Positions 9,403-18,918 of a DNA stretch of 35,427 nt are shown here, one piece after another; the first letter of the stretch is position 1, and the number at the start of each line of letters is the position of its first letter. The DNA comes from Bacteroidales bacterium UBA3764 (GTDB lineage Bacteria > Bacteroidota > Bacteroidia > Bacteroidales > UBA932), in contig DFFY01000075.1 in the NCBI GenBank assembly GCA_002371115.1, positions 41,446 through 76,872 on the forward strand. Direction: 5' to 3'. Both the position numbers and the translations under genes were made by a program. The notes under the pieces are model-generated. The model saw only the letters and a program-made list of their open reading frames with translations, was not told the origin of the DNA and made no database searches.

Positions 9403-12156
9403 ATGTACCCGATGATGAAAAAACTGTTTACATATATTCTGTTTCCGCTTCTTCTGACGGCCGGGTTCAGCGCTTCCGCCCAGGAGGAAAAGTCCATGCT
9501 GGACTCCATCTCCCTGGGGAACGCCTTCCACTTCCAGGCCAACGTGAACCAGCAGCTGGGGACCGGCATCTTTGAAAAGAGCCCCGAAGCGGACATATCC
9601 AACGCCCTCTACGGACAGTTCTCCGGCCTCCTGGTCAAGAACGGGTCCAGCGTTTACGACTCCAACCAGTCCAAGCTCAAGCTGAGCCTGCGCCTGCACG
9701 GCCACAGCCCGCTCATCCTGGTGGACGGCTTCCCCCGCGAACTGGACGACCTCACCGGTCTGGAGATTGCATCCGTGAGCGTGCTCAAGGACGCCGCAGC
9801 CGCTGCGCTGTATGGCGTGAAGGGCGCCAACGGCGTTATCTCCATCACCACCAAGCGCGGCCAGGACAGCAAGCTCCATGTGACGGCCCAGTACACCTAC
9901 GGCGCGGCCACCCTGTTCCGCGCACCGGAATTTGCCGATGCCTACACCTACGGCTACATGATGAACGAGGCCCGTTCCCTGGACGGTCTGGCCCCCAAAT
10001 ACTCGGATGCGGAACTCCTGGCCCTGTACAGCGGCCAGTATCCCTATGCCTATCCCAACGTGAACTGGTGGAACGAGATTTACCGCAACCACGGTGACAA
10101 CCACCGCGCCCAGTTCACCTTCCAGGGCGGCAACCGGAACTTCCGCTACTTTGCCGCCATCGACTACCTGAAAGAGGACTTCCTTTATAAGAAAGCCACG
10201 GCCGACAACCGCTACAATGCCAACCATTACGACAACCGCCTGGGCATCCGCGCCAACGTGGATGTGAACATCACCCCTTCCACTTCCATGAAAGTGGGCG
10301 TGATGGCCCGCCTGGCGGAGTACAACAAGGGCAACTACAGCGGCCGCATCGAGAGCGTCCTGTACCGCCTGCCCGCTACTGCCTTCCCGGTCAAGCAGGT
10401 CGACGGCGTGTACGGCGGCTCCTCCATCTACGGCGCTTCCAACCCGGTGGCCATGATGCAGGAGAGCGGCGCCAAACAGTACTCCCAGACCAAGGTGCTG
10501 GCGGACGTTATGCTGCGTCAGGACCTGGGCATGCTGGTCAAGGGGCTTTCGGCCGACCTTTCCGTGGCGTTCGACTACATCGGCCGCCTGAGCGAGGATG
10601 CCACCAAGAGCTGGCAGTACTCCGAACTGGTGAGCACCGTGGCCGCCGCCGGCAACCAGAGCTACATCCTGAGCGAACAGCTGTACTACGGCACCAGTTC
10701 CAAGACGGTGGAATTCAGCCACTGGTTCTCCAACCTGCAGATGAAGTTCGAGCTGCAGGGCCGCGTGAACTGGGCCCGCAAGTTCGGGGACCACAGCGTG
10801 GAGGCCCACGTGGCCTACCGCCAGCGTTCCTGGATTTTCAGCGGCCAGAACAACTCCTCCAGGACGCAGGAAATCCTGGGCAGCCTGGGCTACAACTGGA
10901 AAGACCGCGTGATAGTGGACTTTGTAGCCAACAACTCCGGTAGCGCCTACCTGCCCAAGGGACAGCGCTTCCGCTTCTATCCTGCCCTGAGCGTGGCCGG
11001 TGTCATCCTGCCCGGCGACCCTTATCTGAAAGCCTACGCTTCCGCCGGCTTCTCCGGCAGCGACGGCGACCTGGAGCATGAGCTTTGGCGTCAGCGCTAC
11101 GTGAGCGGCGGCAGCTACTACTTTGTGGACGGTTCCTCCACCAGCGGACGCAAGGAAGGCCCCATGGCCGCCCTCACCCTGGCTCCGGAACTGTCCAAGA
11201 AAGTGACCGTGGGCGCCCATGCGCAGTTCTTCCGGAAACGCCTGGACCTCACCGCCGAAGCCTTCCTGGAGAACCGCTCCAACATCCTCATCTCCCCGGC
11301 CAACATCTCCGGTGTGCTGGGCGTGAGCGTGAACGAGCAGAGCCTGGGCGAGCAGGCCTACAAGGGCGTGGACCTCTCCCTGGCCTGGAACGACAAGCAG
11401 GGCGACTTTGACTACGGCGTGTACGGAAACGCCTCCTGGTTGGGCACCAAGGTCATCAACGACGGCCAGGCCTTCCAGCAGTACGACTACCTGTACCGCA
11501 AAGGCAACCCCGTGGGCCAGCGTTACGGCCTGGAGGTGATTGGCATTTTCCAGAACCAGCTGGAAATTAACAACAGTCCCCGCCAGACCTTCGGCGAGGT
11601 GCGTCCCGGCGACCTCAAGTACCGTGACCAGAACGGCGACGGTGTCATCGACAGCCAGGACGTGGTGAAAATGTTCGGTGCTTCCACGCCGCTTATGGAG
11701 TTCGGCTTTGGCCTGCACGCCGCCTGGAAGGGCCTGCGTGTGGACGCCGACTTCCAGGGCGTGACGGGCGTCACCGTGAACCTCCTGGACAGCCCGCTGT
11801 ACCAGCCGCTGGTTGGGAACGGAACCATCTCCAAGACCTTCCTGGACCGCGAAGTCACCTGGGCTCCCGGCCGTGAGCACCTGGCCACCATGCCGCGCCT
11901 CACTACCCAGGAGAACAACAATAACTACCGGAACAACTCCCTGTGGTACCGCGACGGCTCCTTCCTGAAGCTGCGCAACCTCCGGGTATCCTATACCTTC
12001 CCCAAGGCCTGGCTCCGCATCTGCGACGCCACCCTCTACGTGATGGCCACCAACCTGTTCAGTGCCGACAACATTGGCTTTGCCGACCCTGAACAGCTGG
12101 GCGCCTACTATCCTTCCACCCGCACCTTCTGGGGCGGTGTAAAGTTCAACTTCTAA
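9403..12156 (+). CDS. SusC-like TonB-dependent transporter lacking the N-terminal regulatory domain (SusC2)
   Basis: This is a second SusC importer, about 915 residues, shorter than SusC1. The signal peptide ends ASAQ; starts at 9403, 9412 or 9415 are all in frame, and MMKKLFTYILF from 9412 gives the tidiest signal. The mature protein goes almost directly into the plug: ISNALYGQFSGLLV, PLILVDGFP and YGVKGANGVISITTKRG. The carboxypeptidase-D-like domain of SusC1 is missing, and I see no recognisable TonB box between the signal peptide and the plug. The barrel is complete, includes a DLKYRDQNGDGVIDSQD loop, and ends in VKFNF. It starts 8 bases after SusD1 and is followed 12 bases later by its own SusD. 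Two SusCD pairs in one PUL suggest two ligands or two sizes of the same glycan. Confidence 0.92.
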   Translation: MYPMMKKLFTYILFPLLLTAGFSASAQEEKSMLDSISLGNAFHFQANVNQQLGTGIFEKSPEADISNALYGQFSGLLVKNGSSVYDSNQSKLKLSLRLHGHSPLILVDGFPRELDDLTGLEIASVSVLKDAAAAALYGVKGANGVISITTKRGQDSKLHVTAQYTYGAATLFRAPEFADAYTYGYMMNEARSLDGLAPKYSDAELLALYSGQYPYAYPNVNWWNEIYRNHGDNHRAQFTFQGGNRNFRYFAAIDYLKEDFLYKKATADNRYNANHYDNRLGIRANVDVNITPSTSMKVGVMARLAEYNKGNYSGRIESVLYRLPATAFPVKQVDGVYGGSSIYGASNPVAMMQESGAKQYSQTKVLADVMLRQDLGMLVKGLSADLSVAFDYIGRLSEDATKSWQYSELVSTVAAAGNQSYILSEQLYYGTSSKTVEFSHWFSNLQMKFELQGRVNWARKFGDHSVEAHVAYRQRSWIFSGQNNSSRTQEILGSLGYNWKDRVIVDFVANNSGSAYLPKGQRFRFYPALSVAGVILPGDPYLKAYASAGFSGSDGDLEHELWRQRYVSGGSYYFVDGSSTSGRKEGPMAALTLAPELSKKVTVGAHAQFFRKRLDLTAEAFLENRSNILISPANISGVLGVSVNEQSLGEQAYKGVDLSLAWNDKQGDFDYGVYGNASWLGTKVINDGQAFQQYDYLYRKGNPVGQRYGLEVIGIFQNQLEINNSPRQTFGEVRPGDLKYRDQNGDGVIDSQDVVKMFGASTPLMEFGFGLHAAWKGLRVDADFQGVTGVTVNLLDSPLYQPLVGNGTISKTFLDREVTWAPGREHLATMPRLTTQENNNNYRNNSLWYRDGSFLKLRNLRVSYTFPKAWLRICDATLYVMATNLFSADNIGFADPEQLGAYYPSTRTFWGGVKFNF

Positions 12157-12168
12157 ACCGGGAATAAG

Positions 12169-13845
12169 ATGAAAAAGTTTGTTTACCTTCTTTCTGTAGC
12201 CTTGCTTGCGGCAAGCTGCAACTTCCTGGATTTTGACGAGTCCTCCAGCGACTACACGCGGACGGACATGTACACCACCTACAGCAATGTCCAGAAGATG
12301 CTCACCAACATCTACAGCTACATGCCCGGCAAGGACATCTACGACGTGAGCTACGCCCTCCGCGACTGCGGTTCCGACGACGCCGAGTACGCGGACCCGG
12401 ACGCCTCCGTGCAGCGTTTCACCAACGGCAACTGGAGCCCGCTGAACACCGTGGACACCAAGTGGGACCTGTACAACGCCCTCCGCAGCGTGAGCGAGTT
12501 CCTGGAGTCCATGAAGACGGTGGACCTGAGCATGTTCCAGTATAACAGCAATTACCAGCGCTGGATGGAGCACCTCCAGTACTATCCGTACGAGGCCCGC
12601 ACCCTCCGCGCCTACTACCTGTTCGAGCTGGCCCGCCGCTACGGCGACATCCCCATGCCCCTGACCATGCTCAGCGTGGAAGAAGCCAACAGCATGGAAA
12701 AGACCCAGTTTGACGATGTCATCGCGTTCATCGTAAGCGAGTGCACGGAGTGCGCCGCCAACCTGCCCCAGACCTATGTGGGCATGCTGGACGACGAGAT
12801 TGGCCGCGTCACCAAGGGCTTTGCCCTGGCCGTGAAAGCCAAGGCGCTGCTGTACGCCGCCTCGCCGCAGCACAACCCCACCGGGGACCGTGCCAAGTGG
12901 TTGGAGGCTGCCAAGGCCGCCAAGGAAATCATCGACCTGGGCCAGTACCGCCTGGATCCGGGGGAGAAAGCCAACAACTACGCCTCGCCGGAGGTCATCA
13001 TGTTCATCCTCCGGTCGGAGAGCTCCACTTATGAGCTGGTGAACTTCCCGCTGCGCTTCACGGAAGGCCAACGCCAGGGTATGGCCGGAACCTATCCCAC
13101 GCAGAACCTGGTGGATGCCTTCCAGACGCTGGGCGGCTATGACATCACCCTCACCGCTGGTGGCTGGCAGACCGACGACCCTGCCTTTGACGTCACCAAG
13201 CCTTATGAGGGCCGTGACCCGCGCTTTGCCCGCGCCATCCTGGCCAACGGCATGGCCTTCAAGGGCGCCACCATCGAGACGTATGTGGGCGGGCGCGACT
13301 ACAGCGCCACCCGCAGCGACCTGGGCACCTGTACCGGTTATTATTTGCGCCGATACATCCAGGAAAGCACCAGCTTTGTCCCGGAGAACATCATCCGCAA
13401 CAAGCACCAGTGGATTGTGTACCGCTATGCGGAAGCCCTGCTGAGCTACGCGGAAGCGGCCAACGAGTATTTCCAGGATCCCACCGCCACGGACGCCACG
13501 CTTACCCTGAGCGCAGCGGAAGCCCTGAACCAGGTGCGCGTCAATGCCGGCATGCCGGATGTCCAAGCCATCACCTACATGGCTTTCCAGACGGCCGTGC
13601 GACGCGAGTGGCGGGTGGAGTTCGCCTTTGAAGACCACCGCTTCTGGGATGTGCGCCGCTGGAACATCGGCCAGTCCACCCAGGGTCAGGTTGACGGCGT
13701 AAAGATTCAGCGGAGCGGCGACGGCTTCACGTACAGCCGTTTCACCGTGGAAAACCGCACCTGGGCCGCCAAGATGAACCTGTATCCCATCCCGCAGAGC
13801 GAAACCTTCGCGAATCCCAACCTGGGCCAAAATACCGGATGGTAG
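12169..13845 (+). CDS. SusD/RagB-family outer-membrane lipoprotein (SusD2)
   Basis: This is the SusD partner of SusC2, 558 residues. The lipobox LAASC places the lipidated Cys at 17. Recognisable family parts are ARTLRAYYLFELARRYGDIP in the TPR-like helices, YRYAEALLSYAEAANE, and EFAFEDHRFWDVRRW, the classic SusD signature. The C-terminus (YPIPQSE followed by NPNLGQNTGW) is the typical SusD ending. It is clearly diverged from SusD1 (different loops, shorter), so the two pairs are not a recent duplication. It should bind oligosaccharide at the cell surface and close over SusC2. Confidence 0.95.
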   Translation: MKKFVYLLSVALLAASCNFLDFDESSSDYTRTDMYTTYSNVQKMLTNIYSYMPGKDIYDVSYALRDCGSDDAEYADPDASVQRFTNGNWSPLNTVDTKWDLYNALRSVSEFLESMKTVDLSMFQYNSNYQRWMEHLQYYPYEARTLRAYYLFELARRYGDIPMPLTMLSVEEANSMEKTQFDDVIAFIVSECTECAANLPQTYVGMLDDEIGRVTKGFALAVKAKALLYAASPQHNPTGDRAKWLEAAKAAKEIIDLGQYRLDPGEKANNYASPEVIMFILRSESSTYELVNFPLRFTEGQRQGMAGTYPTQNLVDAFQTLGGYDITLTAGGWQTDDPAFDVTKPYEGRDPRFARAILANGMAFKGATIETYVGGRDYSATRSDLGTCTGYYLRRYIQESTSFVPENIIRNKHQWIVYRYAEALLSYAEAANEYFQDPTATDATLTLSAAEALNQVRVNAGMPDVQAITYMAFQTAVRREWRVEFAFEDHRFWDVRRWNIGQSTQGQVDGVKIQRSGDGFTYSRFTVENRTWAAKMNLYPIPQSETFANPNLGQNTGW

Positions 13846-13874
13846 TCTAACCTCTGAACAAAAACAAACGCTAT

Positions 13875-15551
13875 ATGAAAACCATTTTCAGAACCCTTGC
13901 TATCGCCGCCGTGCTTGTGGCTGCAGCCGCCTGCCAGCAGTATAAGATAGACACGCAGATGACGCCGGAAAAGGCCGCTGCCTCCATCCGGATGGAATGC
14001 GACGCGCTGAGCGCCTATACGGTACCCTCCACCAACCCGGGTACCGTGACCTTCAGCGTGAGTTCCAATACCCCCTGGACCATCACCCGTTCCGCCGGTG
14101 CGGACTGGTGCACGGTCACCCCTTCGTCTTCCGCCGCATCGGCCCTTATTTCCGACGTGGTGGTAAGCTTTGACGACAATACTACGGCCGAGGACCGCAG
14201 TGTCACCCTTACCCTGCGGGGCGACAACGTGAACCTTCCCAAGGTGATTACCATCACCCAGCTTCGCGAGGGCGCACTGTTCGTTACGCCCATTGCCGGT
14301 GAGTATGCCGCCGCCGGCGGTCCGCTCAAGTTCACCATCCTTACCAACGTGGACTGGCGCGTACGCAGCGACGTGAGCTGGCTTTCCTTCAACCGGGAGA
14401 GCGGTTCGCCGGATCCCGAAGGCCGCACCATCACCATCATCGCCACGGCCGAGCCTTCCACCGTGCTGGAGCGCACGGCCACCATTACGGTGGAGACCGA
14501 GGACAGCGAAGTGAGCTTCGACGTTTCCCAGCTGGCCAAGTTCTCCGTGAGCGCCTTCGAGGATGCGTTCGCCGCCGCCGGTTCCGCGCAGGCATTCATC
14601 CTGCGCACGGACCTGCCCTGGAGCGTGAGTGCCGACAAGACTTGGCTCAGCTTTGACAAGGAATCCGGCGAGGGCGACGGCAACGCCGAGCGCATCACCG
14701 TTACGGCATCGGCCAACGACGGTGCCACCCGCACCGCCACCGTCACGGTGGAGGCCGGCGACGCCACCTATGCGTTCGACGTCACCCAGCGCGGCCTCTC
14801 CTTCGAGATTGTCGCCCCCGCTTCCACCGAGCTGCCCCGCCTGGGCGGCGAGATGGTCATAGAGGTGAATTCCTCGCTGGCCTGGGAGCCGGAAACCGAC
14901 CAGGCCGACTGGACGGTGACCAAGACGGACGACACCCACTTCACCGTGACGGTCCCGTTCAACAATAAATTCGTGGCCAGGAGCGGCAAGGTGGCCATCG
15001 TCTCCGGTACCAACCGGGCCGAGCTGGAACTCACCCAGGACGTGAATTTCACCTTCAGCGGCACCTATGAAATCCAGGAGGACGGCTCCGTGAAACTGAC
15101 CGGCGGCGCCACTTCCCGTGTTACCACCAAGGACAGCTACCGTTACGTACAGGCGGTCCTCACCATGGGCGAATGCCATTTTGCCGATAAGGGCGAACTC
15201 TGGTTCTTCGGCGCTGCCGGTAGCTGCAACATCTACAACCAGCTCACCGTGGGCGGCAACACCCGCACCCGTACCGACGGTGCCATCTACAAGAGCACGT
15301 CGTTCTCCATTACGCTGGATGAACTCAACGCCATGACCTCCTACGGCGTGAACCTGGTTCCGGGGGCCGATGCAGGCAACCTGCACTTCGAGTTCGTGTA
15401 CAACGGGACGGTCCGCGGCCAGCAGGACGGCGGCAGCCCGTTTGCGGGCAATACGGACGAAACCACTTATACGTTCGGATTCTGGAATGCCGCTACCGCC
15501 GACACCTGGTACGTGGTGAAATCCTGTGATATTACGGTGGTAGAAGAATAA
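13875..15551 (+). CDS. Multi-BACON surface lipoprotein, probable glycan-binding protein
   Basis: This lipoprotein of 558 residues has its lipobox at AAAAC (Cys20). Four consecutive beta-sandwich repeats of roughly 85-100 residues have the BACON pattern: a conserved Trp in PW(T/S) or a similar position, WLSF-type motifs and repeat ends of the V-x-Q type (VITITQ, FDVSQ, FDVTQ, LELTQ). They cover about residues 35-393. The C-terminal 160 residues form a different, beta-rich, aromatic domain (begins GTYEIQEDGS) that could be the carbohydrate-binding head, with the BACON repeats as a stalk. In known PULs, genes just after susD commonly encode surface glycan-binding proteins of this architecture. 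The ligand cannot be inferred from sequence. It lies 29 bases after SusD2 and 12 bases before a second protein of the same plan. Confidence 0.85.
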   Translation: MKTIFRTLAIAAVLVAAAACQQYKIDTQMTPEKAAASIRMECDALSAYTVPSTNPGTVTFSVSSNTPWTITRSAGADWCTVTPSSSAASALISDVVVSFDDNTTAEDRSVTLTLRGDNVNLPKVITITQLREGALFVTPIAGEYAAAGGPLKFTILTNVDWRVRSDVSWLSFNRESGSPDPEGRTITIIATAEPSTVLERTATITVETEDSEVSFDVSQLAKFSVSAFEDAFAAAGSAQAFILRTDLPWSVSADKTWLSFDKESGEGDGNAERITVTASANDGATRTATVTVEAGDATYAFDVTQRGLSFEIVAPASTELPRLGGEMVIEVNSSLAWEPETDQADWTVTKTDDTHFTVTVPFNNKFVARSGKVAIVSGTNRAELELTQDVNFTFSGTYEIQEDGSVKLTGGATSRVTTKDSYRYVQAVLTMGECHFADKGELWFFGAAGSCNIYNQLTVGGNTRTRTDGAIYKSTSFSITLDELNAMTSYGVNLVPGADAGNLHFEFVYNGTVRGQQDGGSPFAGNTDETTYTFGFWNAATADTWYVVKSCDITVVEE

Positions 15552-15563
15552 AACAAACCTGCC

Positions 15564-17090
15564 ATGAAAAAGACAGTTTACATACTCTGCGCAGCCGCAG
15601 CCCTGTTACCGGGGCTGTGGGGCTGCCAGCGGAAAGCGGTCCAGGAAGCCGTGGACGCGGTAGATTTGCGCTACCGGGCCGACGACGTTTACACCCTGGA
15701 CGCCCGCGGCGCCAAGGCGTTTACTATCCTGGTGGCGTCTTCCAAGCCGTGGACCATCACCAGCGAACACCCCGACTGGTGCATCATCTCCGACGAGGAA
15801 GGTGCCGCCGTGGATCCCGCCACCCTGCATGTGGGCAAGGCGGAGCCCACCACCATCCGCGTCCAGTACTATGACAATATCGGCCTGGACGACCGTACCG
15901 ACAAGATTTACATCCAGAGCGACGGCTGGACCGGAAAGACCATCACCGTGAACCAGAAAGGCATCGCCTTCCTCACCATTCCCGAGGAAGACCTGGACCT
16001 GGAGGTGGAGAAAGCTGGCGGTGAATTCACGGTCCACGTGCGTTCCAACCAGCCCTGGAGCTCCAAGGTGACGGACGGTAACTGGATTTCCATCACCGAC
16101 GGCGCTACTGGAGAAGGGGAGGGCACCATCACCGTGGAGGCCATGGAAAATACTTCTGAGCTGCGTTATGCCCAGATGACGGTGTATGACCGTCATGCGG
16201 TGGCCATGGCCCTCGTCCAGTTCACCCAGGACGGTGTGCAGCTGGTTCCGCTCTCCACGGAGCTCCGTGCCGGCTATGACCAGGCCAGCGCCGAACTGGA
16301 GATTGTCGCCAACGCCAAGTGGACGGTGACCAAGGCTTCCGATGCCGACGAGTGGTTCACGATTGACACGCCCACCGGTGAAGGGAATGGCGTCATCCGC
16401 CTCACCCTTACGCCCAACGAGGGCACCGGTCTCCGCAAGGCGGAAATCCTGGTAAAGAACGTGGTAGCCAATCCGGAGGACGCCCAGGTGGAGAAAGCCA
16501 TTACCGTGAAGCAGGCCTACAGGATTGACCCCGTTCGGGTGATTGTGGATGCCGGCGAAATGGACAGCTGGAAGTCCGACTGGGTGAACGCCCCCGTTTA
16601 CACCAAGGATGTGGGTACGCTGTTCACGGCCAAGGCCCGCCTGAACCGCAGCATGGCGTTCGGCTCCTATACCTTCCGCTGGAGTGCCATCAGCCCCGGC
16701 GCCCGCGTGCGTCACTGGTTCTGCTTCTCCGACGGCATCGAGCTCAAGGCCGACATCCGTCCTGCCGGCGCCAAGGTGAGCTTTGACTTCAACGCCGCCT
16801 CTTCCGGCGCCAGCGGCAAGCCCAGCCTGAGCGCCTATACGGACGTGGACTTCACCCAGCCCGTGGAACTCACCTACAAGTTCGACCCTTCCGGTGCCGA
16901 GCACTGCCATGTCACCTACCTGATTAACGGCGTGGAGGCGGCCAGCTTCGACACCAGCGCCGACATCCTGCATACGGTGAAATGGGGCTCCTCCATCAAC
17001 ATGTATATCGGTTGTGACGAAGAAGGTTCCGGCAGCAGTGCGGTCCTGGAGTGGTACGAATATACGGCTCCGATGAATTGGGACGAATAA
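15564..17090 (+). CDS. Three-BACON surface lipoprotein with C-terminal lectin-like domain
   Basis: This lipoprotein of 508 residues has lipidated Cys21 (LWGC). Three BACON-like repeats occupy about 35-321: the first contains KPWTITSEHPDW, the second NQPWSSKVTDGNWIS, the third AKWTVTKASDADEWF, each ending near a KQ, TQ or KQ motif. The C-terminal domain (about 325-508) is beta-rich, with YTFRWSAISPGARVRHWF and other aromatic positions, and resembles a concanavalin-like or CBM-type sandwich. It shares the stalk-plus-head plan of the preceding gene, but the head sequence is different. Its role is probably capture of glycan at the cell surface for SusC1/D1 or SusC2/D2; this rests on position and architecture, not on a recognised binding site. 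Confidence 0.83.
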   Translation: MKKTVYILCAAAALLPGLWGCQRKAVQEAVDAVDLRYRADDVYTLDARGAKAFTILVASSKPWTITSEHPDWCIISDEEGAAVDPATLHVGKAEPTTIRVQYYDNIGLDDRTDKIYIQSDGWTGKTITVNQKGIAFLTIPEEDLDLEVEKAGGEFTVHVRSNQPWSSKVTDGNWISITDGATGEGEGTITVEAMENTSELRYAQMTVYDRHAVAMALVQFTQDGVQLVPLSTELRAGYDQASAELEIVANAKWTVTKASDADEWFTIDTPTGEGNGVIRLTLTPNEGTGLRKAEILVKNVVANPEDAQVEKAITVKQAYRIDPVRVIVDAGEMDSWKSDWVNAPVYTKDVGTLFTAKARLNRSMAFGSYTFRWSAISPGARVRHWFCFSDGIELKADIRPAGAKVSFDFNAASSGASGKPSLSAYTDVDFTQPVELTYKFDPSGAEHCHVTYLINGVEAASFDTSADILHTVKWGSSINMYIGCDEEGSGSSAVLEWYEYTAPMNWDE

Positions 17091-17104
17091 AAAGCGAATG
17101 AGTT

Positions 17105-18892
17105 ATGAAAAAGATTGTCAGAATATCGCTTCTTTTCAGCGTTTGTTCCATTCTTTTTGCCTGTGAGCAGAAGAAGGACAGCCCCGACCCGGCGACCCCG
17201 GCCCAGGAACCGGCCCAGACCCGGACGCTCACCTTTGTCCTGCCGGACGGCATGTCCTGGACGGCGGGCGACCAGATTGTGGTGCACGGCGAGTATGCGA
17301 AGGACCAGGTGACGGTTACCCTGGCGGCCTCTGACATTGCCGCCGACGGCCGGTCGGCCACCAAGAAGGTGGAAGGACTTCGCCCTTACAAGCGTGAGGA
17401 CTGCACGTCCACCCTCTATGCGTCCTATCCGGCCCAGGCCGTGGACAACCTCAAGCACTGCTTCTTCTACAGCAAGTTCTCCACTACCAACGAGGAAATC
17501 CTCGCTGCGTGCAACGAGGGAGACACCTTCACCTTCGAGCCCATCTGCGGGCAGCTCCTGCTCTCCGTGGACGGCGACTATGAAGGCTACATGATTTCCA
17601 CGCCCAAGAAAGAGGCCATCGGCTACGAATTCCTGCAGGTGAAAATCACCGACCGGGAAGAGAACTTCAGCCAGTACGTCGGCAACCCCGTCCTGCAGAT
17701 GGAAGGGGCCCTTGCCGGCAGTGACATCCTGGTGTATATTCCGGACGGCCTTTCCTTCGAGTCGGGCTTTACGCTCAAGCTCAAGGAAGGGGGCGACTAT
17801 ACCAAAATCTTCAAGTACGGCGAGCCCGTAGCCTTTACCCGTGGCGAGCGGGTGGACCTGGGCGATGTCACCGCTGAACTGCAGGACTACGAGAATCCGT
17901 TCTCGGCCGATATCCACGATCTGGATACCGACGGCAGCGCCAACTGCTATATTGTTCCGGAAGCCGGCGGCTACAAGTTCAAGGCCGTCATGGGCAACGA
18001 CGCGCTGGCCTATCTGCCGGAGCCGGACGGCGCCGTTGTGCTCTGGGAAACCTGGAACGACCTTTCCGAGGTGGAGCGTGGCAGCGTGATTGCCTCCGCC
18101 GCCTATGCGGAAGACTACATCATCATCCATACGCCAGAAGAGCTGCATCCCGGCAACGCCGTGGTGGCGGCCGTAGATGCCGACGGCAATATCCTCTGGA
18201 GCTGGCACATCTGGGTGCCGGCCACGCCTGTAACATCGGCCAGCTATGGCGGCATCATGGGGAACGACATTCTGGACCGCAACCTGGGCGCCCTCACGGC
18301 GACGGTGGCCGGTGCTGCCATCGACCCGCTGTCCTATGGCATGGTTTACCAGTGGGGCCGGAAAGACCCGTTCACGGGAGCCGGTGCTCTCAACACCAAT
18401 ACGGTGGCCACTTGCGCCGGTGCGCAGGACGAGGTGGCCGCAGGGCAGATTACCCTGGAGGCTTCCATCGCGAACCCGCGCCTGCTGGGCCATGCCAACA
18501 GCGGCGACTGGCTGGTGGCGGCCGACGACCATCTCTGGGACGACCTGGAGAAGACCCTCTATGACCCCTGCCCTCCCGGTTACCGCGTTCCGGCCATGAA
18601 TACCACCGTTCCTTTCTGGGCGGGCATCAGCAGCCAGACCGGCTGGGCTTTTGACAAGACGCAGGGCTGGTTCACGGTGGGTTCTCCCGCCGCCGCTTTC
18701 CCCATTGCGGGTTACCGTGACGACTACACGGTAGGCGGCATTGCCAAGGTGGGCGACCGCACGCTCTATTGGACGGCCCATGGCTCCGGCGTTAGCGGAA
18801 CCGGTGACGACCTCCGTTTCGACGGCGGAACCTATACCCTCAAGGGGGCCGGCAAGTCCCGTCTAGGCAGCGTCCGTTGCGTAAAAGAGTAA
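17105..18892 (+). CDS. Fimbrillin-like lipoprotein with Fib_succ_major-like C-terminal domain (paralog 1 of 3)
   Basis: This lipoprotein of 595 residues has lipobox LFAC (Cys20) followed by EQKKD, an acidic/basic patch compatible with surface export. Residues about 40-260 resemble the fimbrillin-like (Mfa/FimA-type) fold, with MSWTAGDQIVVHGEYAKD near the start and a Y-x-S-Y-P motif. From about residue 278 it has a module shared with the next two lipoproteins: NCYIVPEAGGYKFKA, ILWSWHIWVP, LDRNLGAL, YQWGRKDPF, YDPCPPGYRVP, and a terminal SVRCVKE. YQWGRKDPF, PCPPGYRVP and SVRC resemble the Fibrobacter succinogenes major paralogous domain (TIGR02145). The function of that domain is not established; surface adhesion or glycan binding is an inference from PUL context. 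It starts 14 bases after the BACON gene. Confidence 0.8.
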   Translation: MKKIVRISLLFSVCSILFACEQKKDSPDPATPAQEPAQTRTLTFVLPDGMSWTAGDQIVVHGEYAKDQVTVTLAASDIAADGRSATKKVEGLRPYKREDCTSTLYASYPAQAVDNLKHCFFYSKFSTTNEEILAACNEGDTFTFEPICGQLLLSVDGDYEGYMISTPKKEAIGYEFLQVKITDREENFSQYVGNPVLQMEGALAGSDILVYIPDGLSFESGFTLKLKEGGDYTKIFKYGEPVAFTRGERVDLGDVTAELQDYENPFSADIHDLDTDGSANCYIVPEAGGYKFKAVMGNDALAYLPEPDGAVVLWETWNDLSEVERGSVIASAAYAEDYIIIHTPEELHPGNAVVAAVDADGNILWSWHIWVPATPVTSASYGGIMGNDILDRNLGALTATVAGAAIDPLSYGMVYQWGRKDPFTGAGALNTNTVATCAGAQDEVAAGQITLEASIANPRLLGHANSGDWLVAADDHLWDDLEKTLYDPCPPGYRVPAMNTTVPFWAGISSQTGWAFDKTQGWFTVGSPAAAFPIAGYRDDYTVGGIAKVGDRTLYWTAHGSGVSGTGDDLRFDGGTYTLKGAGKSRLGSVRCVKE

Positions 18893-18918
18893 TTGATAAA
18901 CTAAAAATAAAACCTCTT

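Noticed and set aside
9397..13830. A minus-strand open frame of 1477 codons across SusC2 and SusD2
   Set aside because: It is antisense to two clearly recognised genes, has no family features, and is explained by the strong G/C third-position bias. The same applies to the long antisense frames at 2240-4279, 4852-7071 and 23378-25432.
18877..18918. Longer start for paralog 2 (MRKRVIDKLK)
   Set aside because: It would overlap the previous gene and bury the lipoprotein signal that begins at 18919.
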